64,000 nucleotides of DNA from Paraflavitalea sp. CAU 1676 (GCF_029223285.1 NZ_JARHUJ010000012.1:124001-188000); one strand, 5' to 3'. Shown: positions 1 through 8,313, numbered from the stretch's first letter. Made by a program: numbers and translations. The notes: generated from the sequence alone by a model not told the origin.

Positions 1-1900
1 CCACTTTTTCCAGTGCTGAGAGCGCCTGGCCCACGAGGGGCAGATTGGTAAGGTCGATGGGCTTATCAACATGAAGACCACCAAAGAAAGTATAGGAATT
101 GCTGCCGGTTGGTTTGAAGACAATCAGATCGGCTTTGCCATAATTGGCAGAGGCTGCACCGATGGTGAAGATGCTGTCGGTGATATCGTACACCAGGGTG
201 ATCTGTTTTAGCCCCATATCAAGGTCCTGCGGAATACCCAGACTGCCAAACCCAAGGGCGATCGCAATGTCATTCAGGTCAAGCGGATTGGCCTCGTTTT
301 GCCAGGAGCAGCTGATAACCGTTTTTCCGCCCGTGTTGGTGATCTCGCCCGCAACAGTAACCGATGAAAATACGAACTCAACCTGTATGTCGTAGGTGAA
401 CTGTGGTTCAAGTCCGATGGCAAGGTTGATATTGAAATCGACGGGGGTACTGCCTACGGTGAGCTGGCCTGCCAGCGTAAACGTCATGTTTTTGCCGGGC
501 ACATCCATCGAAAGCAGCATCACCGTTAGGCTGAAGGTAGAAAGCGCTTTGGCGATATCCGACGGTATCGTAGGGCCTCCAAAGCCCGTTACAATGGTTT
601 GCAGCCATTGAGCCGCCGTCATCGTCTTTTGAGAATACAGGGCAAACGATAACTGCAGGTCGGGTAGGAGAATAGAGCCCGTGAAGGTAACCTGGTCTAC
701 GCCGCTGAACATATCCAGCTTTCCCGAGATGGCCACGCTGCTGTAAGCCGCGTTGAACGGATCGATCAATTGCCAGCCCACCGAGAAGCTGGACATCACC
801 AGTTTATTGTCGATGATCGTCCAGGGGCGCAAGGTGCCCACTGCCAGGCTCGTGCTTAAGATCGAAAAGTTGCCAAGTGTAAAGGATAACGAATACGACT
901 GCAAACCGAAGTTGCTGAGAAAGGGCAGCAGGCTGCTGGCTGGTGCTGCGGCAAAGAACTCATCCCACGACTTGCCGGCCATCCACTGGCCCAGGCTGTT
1001 GATGCTGGTAGTAACCGACCCCGGTTGCGGAGCAATGACCAGCGTTAGGAAGGGGGAGCTCGTTTCATACGACAATACAAAAGATACATTCAAAGGGTCG
1101 GTCTGACCCGTTAATTGAGTAGTGGTGTTCAGCACGATCTGCCCCCAGGGCTCATAGGGCGCCTGCGGATTATTATCGGGCCGATGGTATTCCATGGAAG
1201 CCTCTACTACCGGTGCAGACACCGTGAGGGCCTGCAGGGGGAGTGTAGCTACGCCATCAACGTTGCCCTTGAGCGCAAAGGACGGGCCGTTGGGTGTTTG
1301 CGTAATGAGTCCCGTAAATGGAGCAGCAGCAGGGGCGTTGTGGCCAAACATTTGCAGCAACTGCAATAGTGGACCCAATATACCCGTAAGTGTATAAGCT
1401 GCATTGAAATTCAAACCTTCACTAATACCGGCCGGAAGGCTATTCTGGCCAAACATGAATATGAATTGCGGCGCCTGCAAGGGCAACCGGTCGAAGGGCC
1501 ATCCCAACAGCGAAGGATAACTATTGCTGAAGAGCCAGGTGGTGGATCCTCCGGCAGCAAGCACGGTAAGGTCGATGCTGAGCTGCACCTGGTATACGAT
1601 ATTGTTATTGACAGTTACTGCACTGATGACCACGGTTACTTTATTGCCTGATAGGTTCAGGAAGGCATCGGCGGCCGTAGCAGGTATGCCTGCGGGAAAG
1701 GTAAAGCTGTTGACGCCCGGGTTTTGCGGTATATTGGCCGCACTCGCTGTGAGCAATACATTGCCGGCAGAACGAAGCAGGTTCTGTTGTACCAGGGTAG
1801 AAAAAGCAGTGCCACTGCCGAGCAGCATATCATTGATGGTAATAACGCCTCCGCTGTTAGCCTGGTTGTAAAGTGTTTGAGCGATGGATTGGAGAGACAT
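1..1900 (-). CDS. Very large beta-rich protein of unknown function, C-terminus beyond window edge
   Basis: Translating the minus strand from the ATG at 1900 gives an uninterrupted frame of 633 codons that leaves the window without a stop. The protein starts MSLQSIAQTLYNQANSGGV and has no signal peptide or membrane segment. It is rich in Ser, Thr, Asn, Leu and alternating hydrophobic residues, with recurring stretches such as FALKGNVDGVATLPLQAL, VAISGKLDMFSGVDQVTF and MTFTLAGQLTVGSTPVDF, which suggests repeated beta-sandwich or beta-solenoid units. Near the edge it reads KPIDLTNLPLVGQALSALEK. This style resembles very large DUF6603-type hypothetical proteins, but that is only an impression. 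It begins 10 nt after the stop of the upstream phosphodiesterase-fold gene, so the two are probably co-transcribed. Function is not known. Confidence 0.8.
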   Translation of the reverse strand, partial: MSLQSIAQTLYNQANSGGVITINDMLLGSGTAFSTLVQQNLLRSAGNVLLTASAANIPQNPGVNSFTFPAGIPATAADAFLNLSGNKVTVVISAVTVNNNIVYQVQLSIDLTVLAAGGSTTWLFSNSYPSLLGWPFDRLPLQAPQFIFMFGQNSLPAGISEGLNFNAAYTLTGILGPLLQLLQMFGHNAPAAAPFTGLITQTPNGPSFALKGNVDGVATLPLQALTVSAPVVEASMEYHRPDNNPQAPYEPWGQIVLNTTTQLTGQTDPLNVSFVLSYETSSPFLTLVIAPQPGSVTTSINSLGQWMAGKSWDEFFAAAPASSLLPFLSNFGLQSYSLSFTLGNFSILSTSLAVGTLRPWTIIDNKLVMSSFSVGWQLIDPFNAAYSSVAISGKLDMFSGVDQVTFTGSILLPDLQLSFALYSQKTMTAAQWLQTIVTGFGGPTIPSDIAKALSTFSLTVMLLSMDVPGKNMTFTLAGQLTVGSTPVDFNINLAIGLEPQFTYDIQVEFVFSSVTVAGEITNTGGKTVISCSWQNEANPLDLNDIAIALGFGSLGIPQDLDMGLKQITLVYDITDSIFTIGAASANYGKADLIVFKPTGSNSYTFFGGLHVDKPIDLTNLPLVGQALSALEKV

Positions 1901-1910
1901 GTTGCAGGAT

Positions 1911-3107
1911 TTAAAATTCTACAAAAACGGCTAAGTGATCACTGGTCCCGGGCACAGGACCAAGCCTGCCGAAATTGAGCGGCCGGCGAAAAACCTCGTC
2001 TTGTTGATTGGGGGGCAGTGCCAGTATCTGCGCAAGGGAGTTCTCCATTAAAGTAGGAATATCCGGATCGTAGATCCGGTTCATGATCGCCCATCGTTGT
2101 CCGGGCACAACAGCCTGGGCGCCAAATCTTATAGCCACATTGTCCAGTAATAGTTTAGGTTGGTAGAAGGTGGGCGTGGCAATGCTTCTCCGTTTTAGCA
2201 TACTAGGGGGCATGCCATACCGGAGAACAGGGGTAAACCTATACAGGTCCTGCAGCGCTGAACGGGCATAACAAAACTCTTGTCCAAAATCGATATTATA
2301 ATCACCGGCAATGACCTGCACTTCATTGTTGGCAATCACCTTGTCGAATAAATAACCTGCCAGGCGCGCCAACGCAGTTTCGGCAGCAGCCAGGTTGGGC
2401 GGAAAATGTACGCTGGCCAGGTTGATGATCCGGTGTGCACCTCCCAATTCTACAAACCGGGTAAGAAATGGATTGCGGGAAGTGGTGGCGGGGAATTCAA
2501 CCGGAGAACCATTCGGATAAAAATAGGTGTATTGACCCGCAAAATAGTTGCCGGCAGGCAGGCAATTCTGCCATCCGGGAAGATATGGTCCGGCCACAGC
2601 GCCACCGCCTGCCGGTACGGCCACCTTTAAAGGAGAATCGGGCGTATTGGGCCATATATAAGGCCCCTGAAAGGAAACGCGATCCTGGCGAAAGAAGACA
2701 CCAATACCTTCCGTATATTGTCCGTCATTGATCAATTGAAGCAAAGGAGCATCATCTTCGTCCTCATTCTCTCCGTCGATCTCCGTTACATTGATCTTGT
2801 TGACCAATTTGAGGGCCGGCACGAGGCACCAGTGGGGACTCATAGCTCTTAAATGCCCCAGCAGGGTTACGAGTCCCTGAGCTCCTCTGCCACTTACCGG
2901 GCTTCCCCGCTCTCCTCTTCCGCTGATCACCTCGATCACCACAAAGATGTCGGGGTCGGTAAGGTTTACGTTGTTGAGAATGTAAAGGAGCTTTTGAACG
3001 TTGATGTTGTTGGGGTGCTGAAGCGGCACATGGGGGTTCGCATTGGCCAGGCTTATCTTATTGATGGTGAAATTCTGAATATTCCACACCAGCAGTTTTG
3101 TACCCAT
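1911..3107 (-). CDS. Endonuclease/exonuclease/phosphatase-fold protein
   Basis: This 398-residue protein carries the complete signature of the EEP (DNase I-like) superfamily: Asn9 in WNIQN, Glu59 in FVVIEV, His234 in SVHFPPN, Asp269 and Asn271 in IAGDYNID, Asp322 in LLLDNVAI, and Asp390-His391 in GTSDHLAV. Family members cleave phosphodiester or phosphomonoester bonds in DNA, RNA, inositol phosphates or sphingomyelin using Mg2+, and the substrate cannot be told here. Two insertions, an acidic one (residues 109-119, DGENEDEDD) and a Gly/Pro-rich one (about 160-205), make it longer than a minimal domain. There is no signal peptide, which is unusual for the secreted nucleases or toxins of this family. 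It sits 10 nt upstream of the large beta-rich gene and probably shares its transcript. Confidence 0.8.
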   Translation of the reverse strand: MGTKLLVWNIQNFTINKISLANANPHVPLQHPNNINVQKLLYILNNVNLTDPDIFVVIEVISGRGERGSPVSGRGAQGLVTLLGHLRAMSPHWCLVPALKLVNKINVTEIDGENEDEDDAPLLQLINDGQYTEGIGVFFRQDRVSFQGPYIWPNTPDSPLKVAVPAGGGAVAGPYLPGWQNCLPAGNYFAGQYTYFYPNGSPVEFPATTSRNPFLTRFVELGGAHRIINLASVHFPPNLAAAETALARLAGYLFDKVIANNEVQVIAGDYNIDFGQEFCYARSALQDLYRFTPVLRYGMPPSMLKRRSIATPTFYQPKLLLDNVAIRFGAQAVVPGQRWAIMNRIYDPDIPTLMENSLAQILALPPNQQDEVFRRPLNFGRLGPVPGTSDHLAVFVEF

Positions 3108-3119
3108 GGCAAGGTTTGA

Positions 3120-3437
3120 TAAGTTTTATGAATAGCATAGCCAGGTGAATGATTGTTCACACCATAGCCGTACAGTTGCAGGCACAGAAAATCTTTATTC
3201 TGATGAATGATCAGTAAATAAACAGATCGGGCAGTTTAATGAAAGTGGGGCGGATTGAGTGGAGGATCAGTTGCTATGATGAAGGTATCTTATGGAATGA
3301 AAGAAACGGTGCGTACATGTACGGTATTTGAAATAGGCTGATACGTAAAGTAGAATATTTGATTTTTGTGGACTTGCTGTTTGACCGATTATCTGGCATT
3401 GGGCTTTTATTGAAATCGTAGGGTTATTAAATAACAA
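3120..3437. other. Gene-free stretch upstream of the phosphodiesterase-fold gene
   Basis: No convincing gene is seen on either strand. It presumably contains the promoter of the minus-strand gene starting at 3107. The only symmetric element noticed is GTGAA-N6-TTCAC at 3145-3160, a possible operator about 40 bp upstream of that start. No clear TAnnTTTG element was found in front of the gene. Confidence 0.4.
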
Positions 3438-3462
3438 AACGGGGCCTGCAAGAGGCCCCGTT
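3438..3462 (-). terminator. Rho-independent terminator
   Basis: A perfect 10-bp stem (AACGGGGCCT / AGGCCCCGTT) with a 5-nt loop. Read on the minus strand it is followed by a T-rich run. It lies 27 nt after the stop of the small ORF at 3489-3692 and therefore ends the MFS transcript. Confidence 0.8.
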
Positions 3463-3488
3463 CATTGATCAGGTCAATAAGTCGCTGA

Positions 3489-3692
3489 TTATTTTACCAG
3501 GAGGGGATTGAAAATAGCATGTGGCCCAGCCAGGAAATGGCCAGGGAATATCCTTAGCCCGGCTATCCCGGTTTTCTTGCCGCCCACCTGTTTGTTCTCC
3601 AATGTTGAGTCGTTCGGCGCAATGGCGTCGAACTGACTGCCTTGTTTTACAATACGTTTGAAACTGCGTTCATTACTGATAGATGTTTTCAT
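3489..3692 (-). CDS. Small hypothetical protein overlapping the MFS gene end
   Basis: A 67-residue basic, soluble frame (MKTSISNERSFKRIVKQG...). Its ATG lies inside the last codons of the MFS transporter gene, overlapping by 20 nt, and the region before the ATG is A-rich, as is common for translation starts in this phylum. It is followed directly by a strong terminator, so it would be the last cistron of that transcript. The repeated Lys/Gly run QVGGKKTGIAG and the absence of a recognisable domain leave its role open. It may be a translationally coupled small protein or an accidental frame. Position between gene and terminator is the main argument for it. Confidence 0.45.
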   Translation of the reverse strand: MKTSISNERSFKRIVKQGSQFDAIAPNDSTLENKQVGGKKTGIAGLRIFPGHFLAGPHAIFNPLLVK

Positions 3693-4926
3693 AATTTTTT
3701 TCTTTTACTGGTGACTGAATGGCCTTGACCGTTTCCTGGTTCGGAACAACGGCAGGCTGCTTTTTCACTTTGGCAAGCACCATGCAAAGAATAAAACCGG
3801 TAAGGGCCAGCCCGGCCCCTACGTACTCCGGCGAGGTATAACCTAAGCCGGCAGCGATGGGAAGTCCGCCCAGGTAAGCGCCCAGCGCATTACCCATATT
3901 GGCACTGGCCTGCAAAACAGAAGAGGCCAGCATTTCGGCGCCTTTGGCCGAACTGATCATGAGCATTTGCATCGGGGCGATCACTGCAAAAGCGATAGCG
4001 CCTGTAACAAAGGTCATCACGAGTGCCGGAGCTTTATAATAACTCACTACCGATACGATGAGCAGCGCCGCGATCATCGTGAGCAATAGCGAACCCGTTG
4101 TCTTGAGTGGCGAGAAGCGGTCGGCCAGCCGGCCTCCCATAAAATTACCCACTGCCATACCCACACCGGCAATGATCATGATGCTGCTCACGCTGGCAGC
4201 GCCGAAGCCTGCTACTTCTGTCATCAATGGAGCGATATAGCTGATCCAGGCAAACAAACCACCGGTACCGATGCTCGAAATGCCAATGATGAGCCAGAAA
4301 TCTTTTTGCCTGAACACCCGCAGACTCTTACCAAACCCTTCCGATTGCGAAGGCGCGAGGTTCGGCATCCACTTATAAATGCTGAATGCAGCGATCACCG
4401 CAATAACGGCAATGGTGAAGAAAGCATATCGCCATCCAAACTCGTGCGACATCCAGGTACCCAGGGGTACCCCGGCTATATTGGCGATCGTGAGGCCGGC
4501 AAACATCATCGATACAGCCCTTGCTTCACGGCCGGGTTCTGCGAGCCGCGCTGCTACCACGGCGCCCATTCCAAAGAAAGCGCCATGCGGCAGGCCGGCA
4601 AACAGCCGGGCCACCAGCAATAGTCCATAGGAGGGGGCCAGGGCAAATAAGGTATTGAAAAGCGCAAACATGCCCATCATGCCCATCAATACTATGCGTG
4701 GCTTGTAGTGGGAAGTGAGCGCGGTCATCAACGGTGCACCGATCACTACGCCCAATGCATAGATCGCGATCAGGTAGCCCGCCTTGGGTATCGATACCGA
4801 CAGTGAAGTGGCTACGTCGGGCAATACTCCCATCATCATAAATTCTGTCATCCCCACCACGATACCGCCAAGGGTAAGAGTGAGTAGTCCTGGTTTCATC
4901 GTTCTCAAAAAGCTCGTCTGTTTCAT
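3673..4926 (-). CDS. MFS transporter, DHA1 family (AraJ/YdhP-like)
   Basis: A 417-residue inner-membrane protein with about 12 hydrophobic helices and a central cytoplasmic loop (residues about 188-205). The opening LGGIVVGMTEFMMMGVLPD and the motif GAPLMTAL...KPRIVLMGM are typical of the AraJ/YdhP branch of drug:H+ antiporters, which export small molecules or sugars and are usually of unknown substrate. The C-terminal 30 residues are charged and cytoplasmic. A second Met at residue 10 (MKPGLL) is an alternative start. A terminator separates it from the upstream minus-strand half-Rossmann gene, but both lie downstream of the LacI-family operator region, so partial read-through under the same regulator is possible. 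Confidence 0.85.
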   Translation of the reverse strand: MKQTSFLRTMKPGLLTLTLGGIVVGMTEFMMMGVLPDVATSLSVSIPKAGYLIAIYALGVVIGAPLMTALTSHYKPRIVLMGMMGMFALFNTLFALAPSYGLLLVARLFAGLPHGAFFGMGAVVAARLAEPGREARAVSMMFAGLTIANIAGVPLGTWMSHEFGWRYAFFTIAVIAVIAAFSIYKWMPNLAPSQSEGFGKSLRVFRQKDFWLIIGISSIGTGGLFAWISYIAPLMTEVAGFGAASVSSIMIIAGVGMAVGNFMGGRLADRFSPLKTTGSLLLTMIAALLIVSVVSYYKAPALVMTFVTGAIAFAVIAPMQMLMISSAKGAEMLASSVLQASANMGNALGAYLGGLPIAAGLGYTSPEYVGAGLALTGFILCMVLAKVKKQPAVVPNQETVKAIQSPVKEKNYENIYQ

Positions 4927-4962
4927 CTGTTGTGCTTAAATGGGTTTGTGTTCGTCTACGGC

Positions 4963-4994
4963 AAAAAAAAAATGCCCGCTTGGTAGCAGGCATT
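4963..4994 (-). terminator. Rho-independent terminator
   Basis: On the minus strand AATGCCTGCT and AGCGGGCATT form a 10-bp stem with one mismatch and a 4-nt loop, followed by a run of nine T. It lies between the half-Rossmann gene and the MFS gene. Confidence 0.75.
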
Positions 4995-5086
4995 CGTGTG
5001 GGGGAGGATCTCATGTGAGCTTTAAACTCAGTTCCCATAGGTAATATCTTAACTCCAAAGGCAGGCAACCTAAAACCAATCTGTAA

Positions 5087-5377
5087 CTAAACCAATCGTA
5101 CATGTTTGCCTGTCTGCAATACTTCTGCTACCAGATCAAGATCGTCTTTCGCCGCTCCTGATATCACTATGAGATCTATAGAAGAATCCTCCATAATGGC
5201 GCGTTTGTCCTGAACGATCTCCGATTGCGGATAATGCCGCCGGGCAATCTCAGGGGATACATCCGGTACCATCACTTTTTTGAGATGGAAACCGTGTCGG
5301 TTACCCAGCGAATCCGTTTTAAACGAACCAACTGGCTGCTTACATTCAATGAGCCCAACATTAGTGAACTGTTCCAT
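5087..5377 (-). CDS. Stand-alone half-Rossmann protein related to Gfo/Idh/MocA oxidoreductases
   Basis: A 96-residue protein starting MEQFTNVGLIECKQPVGSF. Its second half (VMVPDVSPEIARRHYP, then SSIDLIVISGAAKDDLDLV and LQTGKHVRLV) matches the nucleotide-binding half of Gfo/Idh/MocA dehydrogenases, in which a residue-pair segment DVSPE and the phrase GKHV are characteristic. The glycine-rich GxGxxG turn and the entire C-terminal substrate domain are absent, so catalysis is unlikely. It could be a ligand sensor or a gene remnant. A longer frame begins with GTG at 5464, but that codon overlaps the -7 promoter element, so the ATG at 5377 is preferred. It is divergent from the LacI-family gene and next to its operators. 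Confidence 0.6.
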   Translation of the reverse strand: MEQFTNVGLIECKQPVGSFKTDSLGNRHGFHLKKVMVPDVSPEIARRHYPQSEIVQDKRAIMEDSSIDLIVISGAAKDDLDLVAEVLQTGKHVRLV

Positions 5378-5463
5378 ACACACTGGCTTTTGATTCAATA
5401 ACCCTTCCTGTTGTTCCTGCTGGATCCATCGGGTCGGATTATTTGGAATGCGTGTTGACGACA

Positions 5464-5471
5464 CAAAAGTA
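5464..5471 (-). promoter_or_regulatory. Bacteroidota -7 promoter element
   Basis: Reads TACTTTTG on the minus strand, an exact match to TAnnTTTG. It would start transcription near 5457 toward the half-Rossmann gene (5377) and has a perfect palindrome directly upstream. Confidence 0.6.
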
Positions 5472-5480
5472 AATATATTT

Positions 5481-5496
5481 GGTTAAACGTTTAACC
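5481..5496. promoter_or_regulatory. Probable LacI-family operator O1
   Basis: A perfect 16-bp palindrome, GGTTAAACGTTTAACC, with the central CG typical of LacI/PurR-family operators. It lies immediately upstream of the -7 box of the minus-strand gene, where a bound repressor would block polymerase. The LacI-family gene starts 140 bp away. Confidence 0.7.
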
Positions 5497-5531
5497 AGCT
5501 TAAGATAGCCTTAACGATTCTTAATGCCGCT

Positions 5532-5602
5532 TTAATACGTTAACTTCCACAATTATTCTGATAATCAGTAAATTGCCTAAACCGGGTTGGTTAATGCATT
5601 AA
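5532..5602. promoter_or_regulatory. Further TTAA-type operator-like sites before the LacI-family gene
   Basis: Contains the near-palindrome TTAATACGTTAA (5532-5543) and the perfect 12-bp palindrome TTAATGCATTAA (5591-5602), which lies 34 bp before the LacI-family ATG. Both keep the TTAA arms of O1. They may allow autoregulation or looping with O1. Confidence 0.5.
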
Positions 5603-5635
5603 GCGGATAGCGGGCAAATAAGGTACAATTGTGAT

Positions 5636-6649
5636 ATGGAACGTAAAGTGTCATTGAAAGATATTGCGCAAAAAGTAGGGGTGTCGACCGCTCTCGTTTC
5701 CTATGTGCTCAACAATAAACGGGAGAACCGCGTATCGCCCGAACTGGCCCAGCGCATCCGCGATGCCGCCGCCGACATGAACTACCGCATCAACCAGGTA
5801 GCCCGCAGCCTGAAGACCAATAAGACCAATACCATCGGCCTCGTTGTTTCCGATATCGCCAACCCTTTCTCCTCAGGGCTGGCCCGCATCATTGAAGACG
5901 AAGCCGAGCAACATCAATACACCGTGATCTTCAGCAGTTCGGATGAAAATGCCCGCAAATCGGGCAAGCTCATCGATACCCTGCTCGACCGGCAGGTAGA
6001 CGGACTGATCCTGGCACCACCTGCTTTTTCTGAACACCAGATCATCCGGCTGCAGCAACAGCAGGTGCCTTTTGTGCTGGTAGACCGGTATTTTCCCGAT
6101 CTGAAGACCAACTATGTGGCGCTCGACAATTTTGGCGCAGCCCATAAAGGCGTAGAACACCTCATTACAGCCGGTTGCCGCAGGATCGGGATGCTCACCT
6201 ATGCCAACGAGTTGTTTCACCTCCAGGAACGTGTAAGAGGCTATACGGCGGCATTGAAAAAGCATAAGCTGCCGGCAAAAAAGTCACTCATTAAAGAAGT
6301 CGACATCCGCCTTCAAAAGGCCGATATCGAAAAAGCCATCCATCAACTCCTCACTGGCCCGGAGCCCATCGATGGGCTTTTGTTTGCTGCCAATAACCTG
6401 GCCGTTGCGGGGTTCCGGTATATCAACACGCTACCGGTAAAAGTGCCGGAAGCCTTGCGTATCGTCAGCTTCGACGAAACCGAAGCCCTGGAATTCTATC
6501 ACGCCCCCTTTGCTTATATCAAGCAGCCTTTGGGCGAAATGGGCCGGCTCGCTACCCGGATGCTATTGGAGGCTATCGGCCAACGTCCCGCCACCACCCA
6601 GATCAACCTCGAGGGTGAACTGGTCGTTAAAACACCCAACCTGCGGTAA
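5636..6649 (+). CDS. LacI/GalR-family transcriptional regulator
   Basis: A 337-residue protein. Residues 4-50 form the LacI helix-turn-helix and hinge (VSLKDIAQKVGVSTALVSYV, then INQVARSLKTNKTNTIGLVV). The rest is a periplasmic-binding-protein-like effector domain (DIANPFSSGLARIIEDEAE, VDGLILAPPAFSE, PFVLVDRYF, then SFDETEALEFYHAPFAYIKQ and a final MLLEAIGQRP). Length is normal. Effectors of this family are usually sugars or sugar phosphates, and here the ligand is unknown. The palindromes in the intergenic region and the divergent half-Rossmann and MFS genes suggest a local sugar- or metabolite-responsive switch. Confidence 0.93.
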   Translation: MERKVSLKDIAQKVGVSTALVSYVLNNKRENRVSPELAQRIRDAAADMNYRINQVARSLKTNKTNTIGLVVSDIANPFSSGLARIIEDEAEQHQYTVIFSSSDENARKSGKLIDTLLDRQVDGLILAPPAFSEHQIIRLQQQQVPFVLVDRYFPDLKTNYVALDNFGAAHKGVEHLITAGCRRIGMLTYANELFHLQERVRGYTAALKKHKLPAKKSLIKEVDIRLQKADIEKAIHQLLTGPEPIDGLLFAANNLAVAGFRYINTLPVKVPEALRIVSFDETEALEFYHAPFAYIKQPLGEMGRLATRMLLEAIGQRPATTQINLEGELVVKTPNLR

Positions 6650-6738
6650 AAAAATCTGACATCCCATTTTCCCTACTGACATAAGGCTGTCACTAGCCGG
6701 TTATTTCTTTGTGGTATCACTTTTAAAAAAGAACCACT

Positions 6739-7245
6739 ATGCAAGCAACAGCCGTTAAAAACAATGTATTCGTTACGCCCGACCAATTACTCGAACACTG
6801 GCAAGGGCACCGTCACCTCACCCGCAAAACGATCGAAGCCTTCCCCGATGATAAGCTGTTCACCTACTCGATAGGCGGCATGCGGCCTTTTGCCGACCTG
6901 GCCCATGAACTGAGCACCCTGGCCATTATTGGTGTGCATGGTACGGCCACTGGCGAATGGAAAGAGCTGGCGGATCTGTATGCCGGCAATACCCAACCTG
7001 CCACCAAGGCCGACTTGTTACAATTCTGGGACGATGTCACCGCATTCATCAATGAGAACTGGGAGAAAATACCAGCCAGCCGCTGGCAGGAAACCGATAA
7101 AGCAATGGGGCAATATGAAATGCCGGTATATGGCGCCATGTTCTACTGGATCGAAAACGAGAATCATCACCGCGGCCAGGGCTTTGTATACCTCCGTTCG
7201 CTGGGTATTCAACCGCCTTTCTTCTGGGACAGAGGCCAGTTCTAA
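6739..7245 (+). CDS. DinB-family (four-helix-bundle) protein
   Basis: A 168-residue protein with the DinB/YfiT-like layout: an N-terminal helix (TPDQLLEHWQGHRHLTRKT), a first metal-ligand helix with His56 in FADLAHELST, and a late helix with His143-His144 in ENHHRGQGFVYLR. Members bind a divalent metal and are often thiol-dependent transferases, but most Bacteroidota paralogues are uncharacterised. It lies 89 bp after the LacI-family gene and is followed by its own terminator, so it is probably a single transcript. Confidence 0.85.
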   Translation: MQATAVKNNVFVTPDQLLEHWQGHRHLTRKTIEAFPDDKLFTYSIGGMRPFADLAHELSTLAIIGVHGTATGEWKELADLYAGNTQPATKADLLQFWDDVTAFINENWEKIPASRWQETDKAMGQYEMPVYGAMFYWIENENHHRGQGFVYLRSLGIQPPFFWDRGQF

Positions 7246-7317
7246 ACGGACCCGGCAGTTACGGTTCTGTCAATACATCATCGACCTTTTTCAAACAGCT
7301 CCCTATAGCAATAGCAA

Positions 7318-7349
7318 AGCCCCTTGCAAAAGCAGGGGGCTTCTTTTTT
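7318..7349 (+). terminator. Rho-independent terminator
   Basis: AGCCCCTTGC, 4-nt A loop, GCAGGGGGCT, then TCTTTTTT. It lies 72 nt after the DinB-family stop, and the lipoprotein gene converges on it from the other side. Confidence 0.85.
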
Positions 7350-7383
7350 GGGGACGATTGGATTTCTATAGTTCCTTCACAAA

Positions 7384-8124
7384 CTATTTGTTGTCGTCGC
7401 TCAAAGTACCGTTGCCAATAAATTTTATCTGCACCTGTTGGTTGGCGTCGGCAGCACCGGGCTTGCCCACCAACAAGATGGTATATATTTTCTTTTGCTC
7501 TACTGAAATGGTGCGGCTTGCATCCACGCCGTTGTTGTTCTTCACGGCAATACTGATACTGCCGGGATTGATAGCGGTAAATTCACTCACCCTTGTGTAA
7601 GGAGCCGGTTCATTGACCACATTGTTGCCACCGGCTGCAATGGTAACCGTTGGCGCATTTACCGAATCGGTGATCGCGTTGATGTACCGTACATAGGCTT
7701 TGCCGTCGGCAGCCGATAAACTATCGAAATTATCCACGGCCACAATGTTCCTGTAGGCACTGTCTGCTCCGGTTATGAACAAAGAGTAATATTTGCCGGT
7801 CTCGAAATTGAAACTGGAAGCACTGATCTGTTTGTTGTTGTTCACATTGAAAGCATCGATCTGCCGGTTGCCCGCATAGATGCTCTGGTAAGCGCCGGAG
7901 TAATTGGTATAGGCGAGCGGTGTTTGCGTAAGCAGGTTGCCCGATAACCTGATCAACAGGCCCGGTTGATCGGGAGCCAGGTTGAAGGACATCAGTGCGC
8001 CGGCCGGAATATCGGGGTTGTTACCATCCTTATCCTTTAAGCAGGAAGAAAGCAATACGCCTGTAGAAACTACTAAGAGCACGGGAATCAAACTCCTACG
8101 GAGAAAAGACAAAGCTTTGTTCAT
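7384..8124 (-). CDS. DUF4397-type lipoprotein
   Basis: A 246-residue protein. Residues 1-28 are a lipoprotein signal ending LLSSC with the lipidated Cys28, so it should be anchored to a membrane, probably the outer one. The mature part has two similar beta-sandwich halves. The first contains GNRQIDAFNVNNNKQISASS and GKYYSLFITG. The second contains GKAYVRYINAITDSVNAPTV and KIYTILLVGKPG, the phrase style of DUF4397. No enzymatic residues are seen, and a surface-binding or structural role is the usual guess for the family. It is a stand-alone gene. Confidence 0.75.
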   Translation of the reverse strand: MNKALSFLRRSLIPVLLVVSTGVLLSSCLKDKDGNNPDIPAGALMSFNLAPDQPGLLIRLSGNLLTQTPLAYTNYSGAYQSIYAGNRQIDAFNVNNNKQISASSFNFETGKYYSLFITGADSAYRNIVAVDNFDSLSAADGKAYVRYINAITDSVNAPTVTIAAGGNNVVNEPAPYTRVSEFTAINPGSISIAVKNNNGVDASRTISVEQKKIYTILLVGKPGAADANQQVQIKFIGNGTLSDDNK

Positions 8125-8313
8125 AGCATGCGTTTTTTAAAGTGAAAAAGAAAACTCTTTCAGCAGTTGCGATGGTGTGTTGGCTTTGATGCGTGGTTGG
8201 TAGTAAACAGGTTGGTAGGGGAGAGGGCAAAATTACCGAAAAGCGCCGCCCGATAGTGATAAGGAAAATGTAAAGGAATGATAAAGCTTCGTTAAAGCGA
8301 CTGGCAACGAATA

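Noticed and set aside
144-1978. A series of plus-strand frames of 61-117 codons
   Set aside because: They are opposite-strand frames of the long uninterrupted minus-strand gene that starts at 1900. None has a domain, and the minus frame is open over the full 1900 bp.
4526-5068. Minus-strand frame of 180 codons overlapping the MFS start
   Set aside because: It is out of frame with the clear transporter and gives an Arg/His/Pro-rich product without domains. It also crosses the terminator at 4963-4994.
5378-5464. N-terminal extension of the half-Rossmann gene from GTG 5464
   Set aside because: The codon overlaps a -7 promoter element, so it would not be transcribed, and the extra 29 residues are not family-like.
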